From assembly GCF_900102265.1 (NCBI RefSeq), contig NZ_FNBH01000004.1, positions 248,001 to 312,000 on the forward strand: a DNA stretch of 64,000 nt, in the 5' to 3' direction. The stretch's first letter is position 1. Each line of letters begins with the position of its first letter. The DNA is from Epilithonimonas hungarica (GTDB taxonomy: Bacteria > Bacteroidota > Bacteroidia > Flavobacteriales > Weeksellaceae). This document shows positions 43,101 through 51,327 of this stretch, in pieces. The translations under genes were made by a program, and so were the position numbers. The notes under the pieces are model-generated. The model saw nothing but the letters and a program-made list of their open reading frames with translations, did not search any database and was not told the origin of the DNA.

Positions 43101-44234
43101 GGTAAAAATAGCTTCCCGGATAATGTTACTGTTACCACAGCGCCATCCCAATTCCAATTTGTCGGAACACCACAAAATGGAGATATCAATTCATATAATT
43201 TGAGATGGAGTGGTGCGGCAAAAGGTTATAATATGGTAGGAAATCCATATCCATCCAATATTAGCTTTGATGATTTCTATGAGCACAACAAAACTAAGGT
43301 AAATGGTACAGCCTATTTCTGGACCAATAACGATGGGCAGATCACGTCCCAGCAAAGCACTAATTACAGTGGAAACAATTATGCGATCCTGAATTCTACA
43401 GGTGGTGCTTCGGCAACATATTTTGGATATAACAATAGAAAACCAAATGGGAACATTGCTGTAGGACAAGGTTTTATAATTCAGGCAAAAGAAGCAGGCA
43501 AAGGTCAACCGCTTAACTTTACGAATGCGATGAGAACTCCTGATATTGCGAATTATTATAACAGAGGAGCTCAGAAAAATAGATTCTGGTTGGAGTTCAA
43601 ATCACCAACAGATGTAAACAACGAAATTTTAATTGGATATATTAATAATGCTACGAATGCTTTTGATATAGATTACGATGCAGACTTGTTGGCAATAGGA
43701 AGTGACTCTTTCTGGAGTATTTTGGACAGCCATAAACTGGCTATACAATCAAAAGATCCTACTTTCAACTTAGATGATATTACAAAGGTTGGATTCAAAG
43801 CTGCAGTTTCAGGGAACTACACGATTTCTTTGACTGATAGAGACGGGATATTCAAAGATGCCCAGTCAGTATATTTGAAAGACAAATCTCTGAATAAAAT
43901 TGTTAACGTAACCGATGGGCCTTATATTTTCTACACCAATTCTGGACAGTATGAAGATAGATTCGAGATTGTTTACAGGTCGTCCGTAACACTTGGAACT
44001 AACGATGATATATTAAAAGGTATCATTGTCACAAAAGACAATCAGAATTTCGTTGTGAGGTCGGATGATAATATTGATGAAGTTGATCTTTATGACTTGG
44101 CCGGAAGGTTGTTGTTCAAAACCCAAAATGCTAAGAAAGAAGTAATGATAAACAAAACAAACCTTGCAGAAGGGATGTATATCATCAAAGTAAGATCGGG
44201 TAACAAAGTGGTTACCAAAAAAGTCTTGAGATAA
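40122..44234 (+). CDS. T9SS type A sorting-domain surface protein with Ig-like/cadherin-like modules
   Basis: 1370 residues. Signal peptide (HLSLLFIISYFLLNAQ). Three related N-terminal-type modules each starting x-L-x-R-W (near residues 23, 374 and 640). Two consecutive 90-residue Ig/cadherin-like (Big_9) units at about 190-369 (VANNDSY..., VANNDSF...) and a third diverged one near 548-635 (IAYDDTV...). The C-terminal half contains a beta-helix-like stretch (NTGGTLTINTGGYVTVNG). The C-terminal ~75 residues are a type A sorting domain (DLYDLAGRLLF ... GMYIIKVRSGNKVVTKKVLR) that directs export by the type IX system and attachment to the cell surface. Likely adhesin or matrix component; no enzyme motif seen. 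Confidence 0.9.
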   Translation: MIKKHLSLLFIISYFLLNAQTDLVRWALTSDGSVSYSAGKVIATAVGTSQNPVSYNSQGMTVTGWNNGDVVHYRYFGFSVSSSNGNQVKISNLAFEQEKLNPGPTHYTIRYYVAPNNSSIDDYAYMYSVGSTILVNNEPIAANPVKNIPLNVTLTGTQTLIVRFYSSGNNWNGGWRIKANTLKLTEEQATVPVANNDSYSVYKNTSTNLDVLSNDTSGSAITGITITQQPAHGTVTANGITNITYVPSTGYDGTDSFKYKAVNATGSSNEATVSINVMTAVPVANNDSFTAYKNNESDFNVLSNDTSVLAINGVTVTQQPAHGTLTVNGTTSVTYKPETGYTGTDSFKYRASNSTGLSNEATASISVIENVNTPLTRWNNSNFTASVYNTHINVGNITSTVNQSYVSNISISGYNAFQTSGWPDKNAVTVDKSKYIQFTISPKNGYKLNLSEFNFLCMSQGGDAKIKIDYSLSSSFTTFFNVLPETMVTGTGPNTISLTNFSKPIATDGQVVYLRVYVYNTWNAFQILLKNGDNIGPAFFGNVEFSSTAPIAYDDTVANIVNNDIDINVLINDDYSNKINSLTFTQPSHGSATLNADKSINYVPAKDYIGADAFTYFITNEYGVSNSATVIINNGPNVTAPLIRWDNTNFTATSFQSFITSTTVTGNGGTGITVGGETNPKVFYVETQSGQDNTNFNSSRYIQFVLENNSTNKTIEPKTFDYYASGTNNSKYEIRYSKTADFSSGVVVMATGNVPTAYTAQNFSFDNGFKLAPDEKVYIRLYLYNSYYVQYKMQFITGGLGPEIGGIYYNLVNTSNDTIWLNPADPHWSNGTPNATKNAIIDTGYDTTTYGNFVSSNLTVNTGGTLTINTGGYVTVNGQILNNASATGFVIENNGNLLQNGAAANTGNITVKKQAIIPKMGYNYWSSPVSGQNLYQFSDGYNQANGGTGTGTPWNRFYIYNEATDYFVTSITAENIALNSSSTFLPARGYAIRGKNSFPDNVTVTTAPSQFQFVGTPQNGDINSYNLRWSGAAKGYNMVGNPYPSNISFDDFYEHNKTKVNGTAYFWTNNDGQITSQQSTNYSGNNYAILNSTGGASATYFGYNNRKPNGNIAVGQGFIIQAKEAGKGQPLNFTNAMRTPDIANYYNRGAQKNRFWLEFKSPTDVNNEILIGYINNATNAFDIDYDADLLAIGSDSFWSILDSHKLAIQSKDPTFNLDDITKVGFKAAVSGNYTISLTDRDGIFKDAQSVYLKDKSLNKIVNVTDGPYIFYTNSGQYEDRFEIVYRSSVTLGTNDDILKGIIVTKDNQNFVVRSDDNIDEVDLYDLAGRLLFKTQNAKKEVMINKTNLAEGMYIIKVRSGNKVVTKKVLR
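40691..41230. repeat. Tandem 270-bp coding repeat inside the T9SS protein
   Basis: Two direct 270-bp units (40691 and 40961) each beginning TGTACCGGTTGCAAA, encoding the paired Big_9 modules. They are diverged in third positions, so the duplication is not recent. Confidence 0.7.
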
Positions 44235-44257
44235 CACAATTTACATATATAACTTTC

Positions 44258-44304
44258 AAATCACTGGGGTATGATCTGATCAGCCTCGGTGATTTTTTAT
44301 TTTA
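44258..44304 (+). terminator. Terminator of the T9SS protein gene
   Basis: Arms AAATCACTG / CGGTGATTT (one G-U pair in RNA) with a 20-nt loop containing a smaller TGATCTGATCA palindrome, then a T-run. Confidence 0.7.
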
Positions 44305-44331
44305 TATGAACAGAATATTCAAATCTTTTCA

Positions 44332-44339
44332 TAATTTCG
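44332..44339 (+). promoter_or_regulatory. -7 box of rsmG, leaderless arrangement
   Basis: TAATTTCG (7 of 8 to TAnnTTTG) ends 4 nt before the rsmG ATG. Confidence 0.45.
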
Positions 44340-44343
44340 CCTT

Positions 44344-44979
44344 ATGTCTTTAGAATTAATTTTAAAATATTTCCCGGAAATTACCAGCGAGCAAAAAAAT
44401 CAATTTGCAGAATTAGAAGTTCTTTACAAAGACTGGAATGAGAAGATCAATGTCATTTCCAGAAAAGACACAGATAGTCTTTATGAAAAACATATTCTCC
44501 ACTCTTTGGGAATAGCAAAGGTAATGGAATTTGCAGACAGGACCAAGGTTTTGGATATCGGAACAGGAGGTGGCTTTCCTGGCATTCCATTGGCCATTTT
44601 ATTCCCAAATGTACAGTTCACCCTGGTAGATAGCATCGGGAAAAAAATCACAGTAGTGAAAGGAGTAGCCGAAAGCCTTGGCCTGAAAAATGTTACAGCT
44701 CATCATATGAGAGCGGAACAGTTGAAAGAAAAGTTCCATTTTGTCGTCAGCAGAGCTGTTACACAAATGCCGGTGTTTTTAACTTGGTTAAGGGGAAAAT
44801 TTGAAAAAGAACAATTCAATCCAAAGCATAACGGCATTCTTTATCTCAAAGGTGGCGATTTAGCAGAGGAACTTGCCGGATTAAGATGCGAGATTTTCAG
44901 TCTTAAAAATTATTTCGAAGGCGAATTTTTTGATACAAAAAAAGTGGTTTACCTATCAAAGGGTAATTTTAATAACTAA
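44344..44979 (+). CDS. rsmG: 16S rRNA (guanine-N7) methyltransferase G
   Basis: 211-aa SAM-dependent methyltransferase that modifies G527 of 16S rRNA (formerly GidB). Motif I VLDIGTGGGFPGIPLAI is diagnostic, and the C-terminal VVSRAVTQMPVF is the substrate-facing motif. The N-terminus (LELILKYFPEITSEQ) matches the family. A -7 box lies almost on the start codon. The lipoprotein gene follows at 15 bp and is probably read from the same transcript. Confidence 0.96.
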   Translation: MSLELILKYFPEITSEQKNQFAELEVLYKDWNEKINVISRKDTDSLYEKHILHSLGIAKVMEFADRTKVLDIGTGGGFPGIPLAILFPNVQFTLVDSIGKKITVVKGVAESLGLKNVTAHHMRAEQLKEKFHFVVSRAVTQMPVFLTWLRGKFEKEQFNPKHNGILYLKGGDLAEELAGLRCEIFSLKNYFEGEFFDTKKVVYLSKGNFNN

Positions 44980-44994
44980 ATAAAAGAAACGATT

Positions 44995-45414
44995 ATGAAG
45001 AATGTATTTATTTTATCAATGTTGACCTTGTTTTCAGCATTGGTTGTGTCTTGTAAAGACAACGACGATTACACAGAGATCACGAATGTTTATGCATCCA
45101 AGATTGACAGTGTCCAGATTCCGATGGATACAATGGCGCTTGGCGTTACACAGGAGATGAAGCTGTATTCCACATTTACGAAAGCTTGCGAAGGAATTTA
45201 CAGCTACGATTATCAATATACCAACGATTCTGTCAGAACGGTCGCTAATTTTGCCTACAAAACAAACGATGTTTGCGGAGACGGAACTTATGTAGATGGT
45301 AGCAGGGTTAATTTTAAACCTACGAAGACAGGAACTTACACATTCAAATTCTGGACAGGGAAAGATACAGCTGGCACCAATACTTTCCTTGAGAAGAAAG
45401 TAGTAGTAGAGTAG
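44995..45414 (+). CDS. Hypothetical lipoprotein
   Basis: 139 residues with a lipoprotein signal peptide (MKNVFILSMLTLFSALVVSC, Cys20 as lipid attachment). The mature part is beta-rich, acidic at its start (KDNDDYTEI), and contains two further cysteines that could form a disulfide (KACEG, NDVCGDG). I do not recognise a named family. Position directly after rsmG suggests shared transcription rather than shared function. Confidence 0.7.
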   Translation: MKNVFILSMLTLFSALVVSCKDNDDYTEITNVYASKIDSVQIPMDTMALGVTQEMKLYSTFTKACEGIYSYDYQYTNDSVRTVANFAYKTNDVCGDGTYVDGSRVNFKPTKTGTYTFKFWTGKDTAGTNTFLEKKVVVE

Positions 45415-45418
45415 ATCT

Positions 45419-45580
45419 AGGAGCTTGATCCCGCTTTCCACTCATACTCCTCGCGCCCGGGCTTTTCCCAAAGCGTGCTGTGGGGTAACCGTTGCAATCG
45501 GGGCTATAAACTTTGTCTTCTAATCGAACATCAGACAAAAAAACAAGATTTGTCATTCCATAAGGATCTTAACGTGAATC
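45419..45580. repeat. Dispersed GC-rich repeat downstream of the lipoprotein
   Basis: A stretch of unusual composition for this genome, beginning GGAGCTTGATCCCGCTTTCC, containing GCGCCCGGGC and GGCTTTTCCCAAAGC (a short inverted repeat), and running to GATTTGTCATTCC. It resembles dispersed intergenic elements of Chryseobacterium-type genomes (general knowledge). The rest of the 264-bp gap up to 45678 shows nothing recognisable. Confidence 0.5.
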
Positions 45581-45678
45581 TGCAAAATCAAATTGATTAG
45601 CGAGAAAATAGACTGAAACATTAAGTAAATCCAACAAAAATAATTAAATTGAGCCTTTAAGTTTTTAAAGGCTTTTTT

Positions 45679-48372
45679 ATGCAGTTTCTTCAGAAAATCA
45701 TTTCAGAATTATTAGAAAACCACCAGGACATTTCTGAGCTGGATATTGTTCTGCCCGGAAAAAGACCAATGGTTTTTATCAAGAGGATTCTGCAGGAAAA
45801 GCAATATCAAGGACTTTTACCCAACTTTGTCACAATAGATGAACTCATCGCAGAACTTTCTGAAAATATAGAAATCAAAGGAATCGCACTTTGGTTGTTT
45901 GCATTTAGGATTTATAATAAAATTGATCCCTCCGAAGATTTTTCAGGTTTTCTGAAATGGTTCCCGACTTTGCAGAAAGATTGGGACGATATGATGAAAT
46001 TCTCAGATGACGACCAGAAAATCCTGCTTTGGATGCTGGACGAAGAGCGCATCAAAAATTGGGGCGAAGATCTTGGAGATGGTGACAATCCAAGAAAACG
46101 AAACCTCAATTTCTGGCGGAAGATGAACGAGTTTCTTCCCCTTCTGAAGTCAGAACTTGAAAAGGAAAATCTCGCCACTTCCGGAATGCTTTATCAGGAA
46201 GCTTTTTCCAAGATTGAGAACTTTGCCAGACAAACCAATCGCCAATTTGTGTTCTGCGGATTCAATGCGTTGTCCAGAGTGGAAGAGCATTTGGTAAGAC
46301 AGCTTTTGCAATGGAACAAAGCAGAAACGTATTTCCAAGCCGACCAATATTACATCGATGACGAAAGGCAGGAATCCGGAAAATTTCTGAGAGAAACTTT
46401 GAAATGGAAAGAATTCAATGATAGCAGGGATTTCAAATGGATTGAAAATCAGTTCAATCAACCAAAAAATATCAAAACTTACGAAGTTTCAGGAAACATC
46501 GTTCAGGCAAAATTCTTACCCCAGATCCTGAAAAAAATCCCTAAAAATGAATGGTCAGAAACAGCTTTGGTTTTGTTGGATGAGAATCTTTTACCAGCGG
46601 TTTTAGACAGTCTGAATGTTGTGGAAAGTGTGAACATCACAATGGGATTTCCATTGAAGAATCTCTCGTTTAGTAATGCGGTCAAGAAGCTTTTCTATCT
46701 TCAGAAACAGCAGGAGAAAAAGTCGTCGAGTTACTATTACGCCGATGTTTTGCCAATCTTGGAAGAATTGCCAAATGACGAAAAGGACTCCGAAGTTATC
46801 AGGGATTTTATTGCATCAATAGAGGAAAGAAACATTGTTTACATTTCAAAAAATCTGCTGGCAGAACTGCTTGGAAACTTAAGTTATTTCCAACTTCTTC
46901 AAAAACCGGAAAACTATCAGACTTTTTTGGATTTGCTGATTAAGTTTTGCTACGAACTCAAATTCAAAGAACTGGATGATATTCAGTATGAAAATATTGC
47001 GTTGTTTGAGAACGTTTTCAAAATCATCAAAAACCAATTACTGCCTTATCAGATTGATGTCAAAATAGAAACGCTGGAAGTTTTGATCAATCAATTGGTC
47101 AATTCGGAAAGTATTGATTTTGTGGGTGAACCATTGGCAGGGTTCCAGATCATGGGACTTTTGGAAACACGTCTTTTGAACTTCAAGAATATCATGTTAT
47201 TGTCAGTTAACGAAGGGAAATTACCTCTAGGAAATACTCAGAATACTTACATTCCGTTTGATGTCCGCAAGAATTTTGGACTGAATACCTTCCTGGAAAA
47301 TGACAGTATTTATGCTTATCATTTTTACCGATTGATTCAGAATTCGGAAAATGTTCATTTGCTTTACAATGCTTTGAGTTCAGGCGTTAACACGGGCGAA
47401 AAAAGCCGTTTTATCACACAATTGGAAATGGAAAGTCCGCATCATATAGAACATATCATTATCGAAAATTCCTCTGAGCCAATTGCTCAGGAGCTAATGA
47501 AAATTGAGAAAAATGATGAAGTAATACGACTCTTAAACGAATGGAAAAAGCGTGTTTCCCCTTCACATCTCGTGACCTATCTTTATAACCCGATTGATTT
47601 CTACCTTAATAATCTTCTCAAAACCAGAGAGACCAACGAAATTGAAGAAGAGCTTTCGCAAAGAAATTATGGAAATCTGGTTCATTACGCTCTGCAATTT
47701 TTACACGAACCAATTAAAGGTAAAATATTATCGGTTAATGATTTAGAAAGCTTACTTCAACAAACAGATTTGGCAATTGATTTTGCCATTGAAAAGCTGA
47801 AACATCAACAGGAATTCTATGAACGGGGAATGAATTACATCCACAAAGAAATTGCCAAAAGGGTAGTCCGCAATATTGTGGAATATGATTTGGAGTTGGT
47901 GAAAAATGGTTCGGCTTTGGAGATTTTGGATTTGGAAAAAGAGATCAACTGTGATTTTTTCCTAGATGAAAATCGAAACGATAAAATCATTTTTTATGGT
48001 TTTATCGACAGAATAGACAGATTGGACGGAATCACCAGAGTCATTGATTACAAAACAGCAAAACCAAAAAATCTGACCATTAATCTAGGAAAAAATAAAG
48101 AAGAAAAACTCCCGGAATTATTTTTTCGAGACGATTACAAACAAGCTTTACAACTTTCAATTTATAAATTCTGCATCACCAATTCTCTTGATATCAAACC
48201 GGAAAATGTAGAAACTGCGATCTGGTCTTTTGCAGAAGTCAACAATGGTCCGCAAAACCTCAATTTCATTGATATTGAAGATAATGAAGTAGAAGATTCT
48301 ATCAGAAACTTGATTTTTGAAATCCTGAACCCTGAGATTCCTTTTGAAGAAAAAGAGAAAGCGAGTTGGTAG
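45679..48372 (+). CDS. AddB-like PD-(D/E)XK nuclease/helicase-related protein
   Basis: 897 residues. The N-terminal two-thirds resemble the inactivated helicase part of AddB-type proteins (LPGKRPMVFIKRIL; GFNALSRVEEHLVRQLL). The C-terminal ~250 residues form a PD-(D/E)XK nuclease: HYALQFLHE (motif I His), then GFIDRIDRLDGITRVIDYKTAK, where Asp and the DYKTAK motif (D-x-K) supply the metal-binding and catalytic residues. Such proteins act with a RecB/AddA-type helicase in double-strand-break repair; that partner is not in the window. Preceded by the dispersed repeat region. Confidence 0.85.
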   Translation: MQFLQKIISELLENHQDISELDIVLPGKRPMVFIKRILQEKQYQGLLPNFVTIDELIAELSENIEIKGIALWLFAFRIYNKIDPSEDFSGFLKWFPTLQKDWDDMMKFSDDDQKILLWMLDEERIKNWGEDLGDGDNPRKRNLNFWRKMNEFLPLLKSELEKENLATSGMLYQEAFSKIENFARQTNRQFVFCGFNALSRVEEHLVRQLLQWNKAETYFQADQYYIDDERQESGKFLRETLKWKEFNDSRDFKWIENQFNQPKNIKTYEVSGNIVQAKFLPQILKKIPKNEWSETALVLLDENLLPAVLDSLNVVESVNITMGFPLKNLSFSNAVKKLFYLQKQQEKKSSSYYYADVLPILEELPNDEKDSEVIRDFIASIEERNIVYISKNLLAELLGNLSYFQLLQKPENYQTFLDLLIKFCYELKFKELDDIQYENIALFENVFKIIKNQLLPYQIDVKIETLEVLINQLVNSESIDFVGEPLAGFQIMGLLETRLLNFKNIMLLSVNEGKLPLGNTQNTYIPFDVRKNFGLNTFLENDSIYAYHFYRLIQNSENVHLLYNALSSGVNTGEKSRFITQLEMESPHHIEHIIIENSSEPIAQELMKIEKNDEVIRLLNEWKKRVSPSHLVTYLYNPIDFYLNNLLKTRETNEIEEELSQRNYGNLVHYALQFLHEPIKGKILSVNDLESLLQQTDLAIDFAIEKLKHQQEFYERGMNYIHKEIAKRVVRNIVEYDLELVKNGSALEILDLEKEINCDFFLDENRNDKIIFYGFIDRIDRLDGITRVIDYKTAKPKNLTINLGKNKEEKLPELFFRDDYKQALQLSIYKFCITNSLDIKPENVETAIWSFAEVNNGPQNLNFIDIEDNEVEDSIRNLIFEILNPEIPFEEKEKASW

Positions 48373-48395
48373 GTTTGACAAGTATCTAAAACATA

Positions 48396-48443
48396 ATTTT
48401 GTCATTCCGTAGGAATCTAGAGATTCCTACGGAATGACAAAAT
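48396..48443. repeat. Perfect 23-bp palindrome (ATTCC family), likely bidirectional terminator
   Basis: Arms of 23 bp with a 2-bp centre; core ATTCCGTAGGAATCT / AGATTCCTACGGAAT. No mismatch. It sits between the convergent nuclease and amidase genes. Less perfect copies lie at 9878, 15509-15567 and 34197. Confidence 0.85.
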
Positions 48444-48471
48444 ACCGTTTAAAATTTATACTTGAGAAGAG

Positions 48472-49122
48472 TTAAGGTTGATTTTTTAACTTCAAATCAG
48501 TCAATTTTCCTCGTACTTTCTTCATAAACTCTGCACCTGGGTCTTCCTTGCCCGTAAAATAGCTGGAATCCGTTTCTTTCCAAAGTTTAGAATTCCTGAA
48601 AACACCATATTCCGAATGTCCGATGAGATATTCAATCGGATACTTCTTCGCAAGATATTTGACCAATTCTGCGTTGGCTTCAACTTGTTTGTCGGTCAAA
48701 GGCTGAGATTTGCTGCCTATATTTTCTATGCCGATGGCGCAATAATTAAGTCCGATCGTGTGTCTGGCAAATAGTTCTGGGGCAATCAATTGATAAACTG
48801 TTCCGTCTCTGTCAACCAAAAAATGAGCAGAAACATTCAATGAACTTTGTTTTTTGAGTGTTGCTCTTTGGTTTTCTAAATATAAATTATTGAAATATTT
48901 AAAATTGGATTCAATCGTTCCGCCGGCGGTATAATGCAGAACAATGATCTTCGGTGTGATATTCGGGGTTTTCTGAACCAGATTGTGATGTTCTTTCATA
49001 TAATCCAGACTCAGCTTCATTCTTTCCTTAGAATAATCTATCGGTTTTTGAATGATTTTAAGGTTTTGAGCCTGAATAACCAAACAGAAACTCAGAAATA
49101 ATATTTGAAAAAATTTAGCCAT
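48472..49122 (-). CDS. N-acetylmuramoyl-L-alanine amidase (Amidase_2)
   Basis: 216 residues from the preferred start at 49122, giving signal peptide MAKFFQILFLSFCLVIQAQ; an upstream Met adds six codons. Zinc-dependent amidase fold: IVLHYTAGG contributes the first His, RHTIGLNYCAIGIEN the region with the second, and the later GHSEYG and DPGAEF the remaining ligands and catalytic residues. It would cut the bond between MurNAc and L-Ala of peptidoglycan in the periplasm. It lies next to the DUF1287 gene (42 bp after its start), suggesting a cell-wall pair. Confidence 0.87.
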   Translation of the reverse strand: MAKFFQILFLSFCLVIQAQNLKIIQKPIDYSKERMKLSLDYMKEHHNLVQKTPNITPKIIVLHYTAGGTIESNFKYFNNLYLENQRATLKKQSSLNVSAHFLVDRDGTVYQLIAPELFARHTIGLNYCAIGIENIGSKSQPLTDKQVEANAELVKYLAKKYPIEYLIGHSEYGVFRNSKLWKETDSSYFTGKEDPGAEFMKKVRGKLTDLKLKNQP

Positions 49123-49181
49123 AACGATTTTAAACCACAAAAGTCACAAAAGTTTTTCACTTATCACTTATCATCCATCGA

Positions 49182-49754
49182 TTATCGTTGATAAAAGTAA
49201 TGTCCTGTAATCGTCCAACTGAAAAGACAATCTTCCAAAACTTGTCCTGCGCCAATGTTATGGGAGATCAAATAACGTTTACCATCCGCTGATCTTTTAT
49301 TGACAACAATTCCAATATGTGTCAGATTTTTTGGCAAATCCCAGGTCACAATATCACCCGGAACATAATCTTTCGCATCATTGGTAATAGGTTTCACCTT
49401 CCCGAACCTCGAAAAGAAAACCCCCAGATTTGGAACTCGTCTATGGTCGATATTGGTATCTGGCCTTTTCAGTCCCCATTTTTTTGGATATTTGGAAAAA
49501 TTCTTCGCCATGTCTTCATGAACTTCTTTCTGCAAATCAATCCCCAATGCTCTGTAAGCTCTGATGACAACATCTGTACAAACACCTTTTCCTGCAGGAA
49601 CATCGCCATTCGGGTATTTCAAAACGAAATAAGTCGGGTCATAAACTACTTTGTCTTTAGTTAAATTAATGGCTGCATTGGAAAGTTTGGATTGGAAATT
49701 CTGCCCAAGAATTGTGACGGAAACAAAGAAAAGAATTACGAAGTATTTTTTCAT
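49182..49754 (-). CDS. DUF1287 family protein (NlpC/P60-like wall hydrolase)
   Basis: 190 residues, signal peptide (KKYFVILFFVSVTILGQ). The conserved catalytic-type Cys lies in KGVCTDVVIRAYRALGID, a His in VHEDMAKNF, and another in LTHIGIVVN, followed by SHNIGAGQ; this resembles the Cys/His arrangement of NlpC/P60 peptidases. The family is annotated as DUF1287 and presumably acts on peptidoglycan peptides in the periplasm (inference). Upstream of, and in the same direction as, the amidase gene. Confidence 0.85.
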   Translation of the reverse strand: MKKYFVILFFVSVTILGQNFQSKLSNAAINLTKDKVVYDPTYFVLKYPNGDVPAGKGVCTDVVIRAYRALGIDLQKEVHEDMAKNFSKYPKKWGLKRPDTNIDHRRVPNLGVFFSRFGKVKPITNDAKDYVPGDIVTWDLPKNLTHIGIVVNKRSADGKRYLISHNIGAGQVLEDCLFSWTITGHYFYQR

Positions 49755-49769
49755 ATTAAGTTTTTTTTA

Positions 49770-49822
49770 CCACAAAAGTCACAAAAGCAGAGAATAGGTC
49801 TTTTGTTGCTTTTGTGGTTTAT
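49770..49822. repeat. CCACAAAAGTCACAAAAG hairpin repeat
   Basis: ACCACAAAAGTCACAAAAG pairs with CTTTTGTTGCTTTTGTGGT around a short loop. Parts of the same sequence occur at 49131-49152 and, less conserved, at 31499-31614, always between genes. Dispersed palindromic repeat; possible terminator. Confidence 0.6.
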
Positions 49823-49836
49823 AATCTGAACGAAAA

Positions 49837-49868
49837 AACCTGCAAAAATATTCCGCAGGTTTTTGTTA
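49837..49868 (-). terminator. Terminator of the glutaryl-CoA dehydrogenase gene
   Basis: Stem AACCTGC / GCAGGTT with an 11-nt loop; T-run on the minus strand, 32 bp beyond the stop codon. Confidence 0.8.
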
Positions 49869-49892
49869 AAAATATATAAGATCGATTTGGTC

Positions 49893-51074
49893 TTATCCAA
49901 AGGCATTGATGCCTGTAATATCCATCCCGGTGATCAACAGATGGATGTCGTGCGTCCCTTCGTAAGTGATCACAGATTCCAGATTGGCAGCGTGACGCAT
50001 CATCGGGAATTCTCCCATGATGCCCATTCCGCCAAGCATTTGACGCGATTCTCTGGCGATATCGATTGCCATTTTGACATTGTTTCTTTTCGCCATAGAG
50101 ATTTGTGCAGGCGACGCTTTATGCGCATTTTTAAGATTTCCTAATTGAAGGCAAAGCAGTTGCGCTTTGGTAATTTCAGTCAAAAACTCAGCTAATTTCT
50201 TTTGCTGAAGCTGGAAGGAAGCAATCGGTTTTCCGAATTGTTTTCTCTCTTTGGTATATTGAACAGCGGTACAATAACAATCAATTGCGGCACCAATGAC
50301 ACCCCACGAAATCCCATATCTCGCTGAGTTAAGGCAAGACAAAGGTCCTTTCAAACCTTCTACATTTGGAAGTAGATTTTCTTTCGGAACTTTCACATTA
50401 TTGAAAACCAATTCCCCGGTTTTGGAAGCTCTCAAGCTCCATTTGTTATGCGTCGTTGGCGTTGTGAAACCTTCCATTCCTCGTTCCAGAATCATTCCTC
50501 TTACCTTTCCATCTTCGCCTTTTGCCCAAACTACGGCAATGTCTGCAATAGGAGAGTTGGTGATCCACATTTTTGCACCATTCAAAAGATAATGGTCGCC
50601 TTGGTCTGTGAATTTGGATTCCATTGATGATGGATCGGAACCGTGATTAGGCTCTGTCAAACCAAAACATCCAATCATATCACCGGAAGCCAGCTTCGGA
50701 AGGTATTTTCTTTTTTGCTCCTCGGAACCGTACTCGAAAATAGGGAACATTACCAAGGAAGACTGAACAGAAGCCGCAGAACGAACCGCCGAATCACCTC
50801 TTTCCAATTCCTGCATGATCAAGCCGTAGGAGATTTGGTCAAGTCCGGGACCGCCGTATTCTTCAGGAATATATGGACCAAGTGCCCCGATATTTCCCAA
50901 TTCTTTCATCAATCCTGGAATATCAGTGTGGTTTTGTGCTGCTTCATCGATTTTCGGCATCACAAAACTTTCTACCCAACTTCTTACAGAATCGCGGATA
51001 AGCTTGTGTTCTTCGGTCAATAAAGAGTCTATTGAATAATAATCTGGTATGCTTGTTAATGGATAGTATGACAT
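49893..51074 (-). CDS. gcdH: Acyl-CoA dehydrogenase, glutaryl-CoA dehydrogenase type
   Basis: 393 residues from the preferred start at 51074 (MSYYPLTSIPDYYS); an open frame extends 40 codons further upstream through repeat DNA and is not family-like. FAD-binding acyl-CoA dehydrogenase: GLTEPNHGSDPSS, MWITNSPIADIAVVWAK, and QMLGGMGIMGEFP. The catalytic base is the Glu in YEGTHDIHLLI, the sequence context that marks glutaryl-CoA dehydrogenases, which oxidise and decarboxylate glutaryl-CoA to crotonyl-CoA in lysine/tryptophan breakdown. Single gene with its own terminator. Confidence 0.9.
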   Translation of the reverse strand: MSYYPLTSIPDYYSIDSLLTEEHKLIRDSVRSWVESFVMPKIDEAAQNHTDIPGLMKELGNIGALGPYIPEEYGGPGLDQISYGLIMQELERGDSAVRSAASVQSSLVMFPIFEYGSEEQKRKYLPKLASGDMIGCFGLTEPNHGSDPSSMESKFTDQGDHYLLNGAKMWITNSPIADIAVVWAKGEDGKVRGMILERGMEGFTTPTTHNKWSLRASKTGELVFNNVKVPKENLLPNVEGLKGPLSCLNSARYGISWGVIGAAIDCYCTAVQYTKERKQFGKPIASFQLQQKKLAEFLTEITKAQLLCLQLGNLKNAHKASPAQISMAKRNNVKMAIDIARESRQMLGGMGIMGEFPMMRHAANLESVITYEGTHDIHLLITGMDITGINAFG

Positions 51075-51190
51075 TGTTTTTGTTTTGCCTAAAAATAAAG
51101 CTTTTCCTGAATTACCAAAATAGATTGTTAACAAATAATTCATTTTCTGAAAAACGTCATAAATGCTCCGCAAGCCGTTTTGAGACCTGC

Positions 51191-51327
51191 ACAACTTTGG
51201 CGGAGGTTAGAAAACGAGGGTTTTGCGACCAAACGACTTTTACTTTGATCTGAAAACCCTCGTTTTGTGACAAAAGTAAAAGTCGTTTTGTTTCCCACGA
51301 ATTGTGGGAGACTTCTGTCAAAGTTGT
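51191..51327. repeat. Interleaved inverted repeats (regular 6-nt spacing)
   Basis: Four elements: a (51211-51224), b (51231-51246), a' (51253-51266), b' (51273-51288). a is perfectly complementary to a' over 14 bp, and b to b' over 16 bp; each gap is exactly 6 nt. An outer pair ACAACTTTG / CAAAGTTGT (51191-51199, 51319-51327) encloses them, and a separate hairpin TCCCAC-GAATT-GTGGGA lies at 51293-51309. The segment is within the 489-bp gap between the gcdH start and the AsmA gene's end. Confidence 0.8.

Noticed and set aside
51075-51194. N-terminal extension of glutaryl-CoA dehydrogenase to 51194
   Set aside because: The extra 40 residues are not family-like and derive from intergenic DNA; MSYYPLT at 51074 matches the family.
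51211-51288. Simple H-type pseudoknot RNA
   Set aside because: The linkers are 6 nt, too short to span stems of 14 and 16 bp; only alternative pairings are possible.
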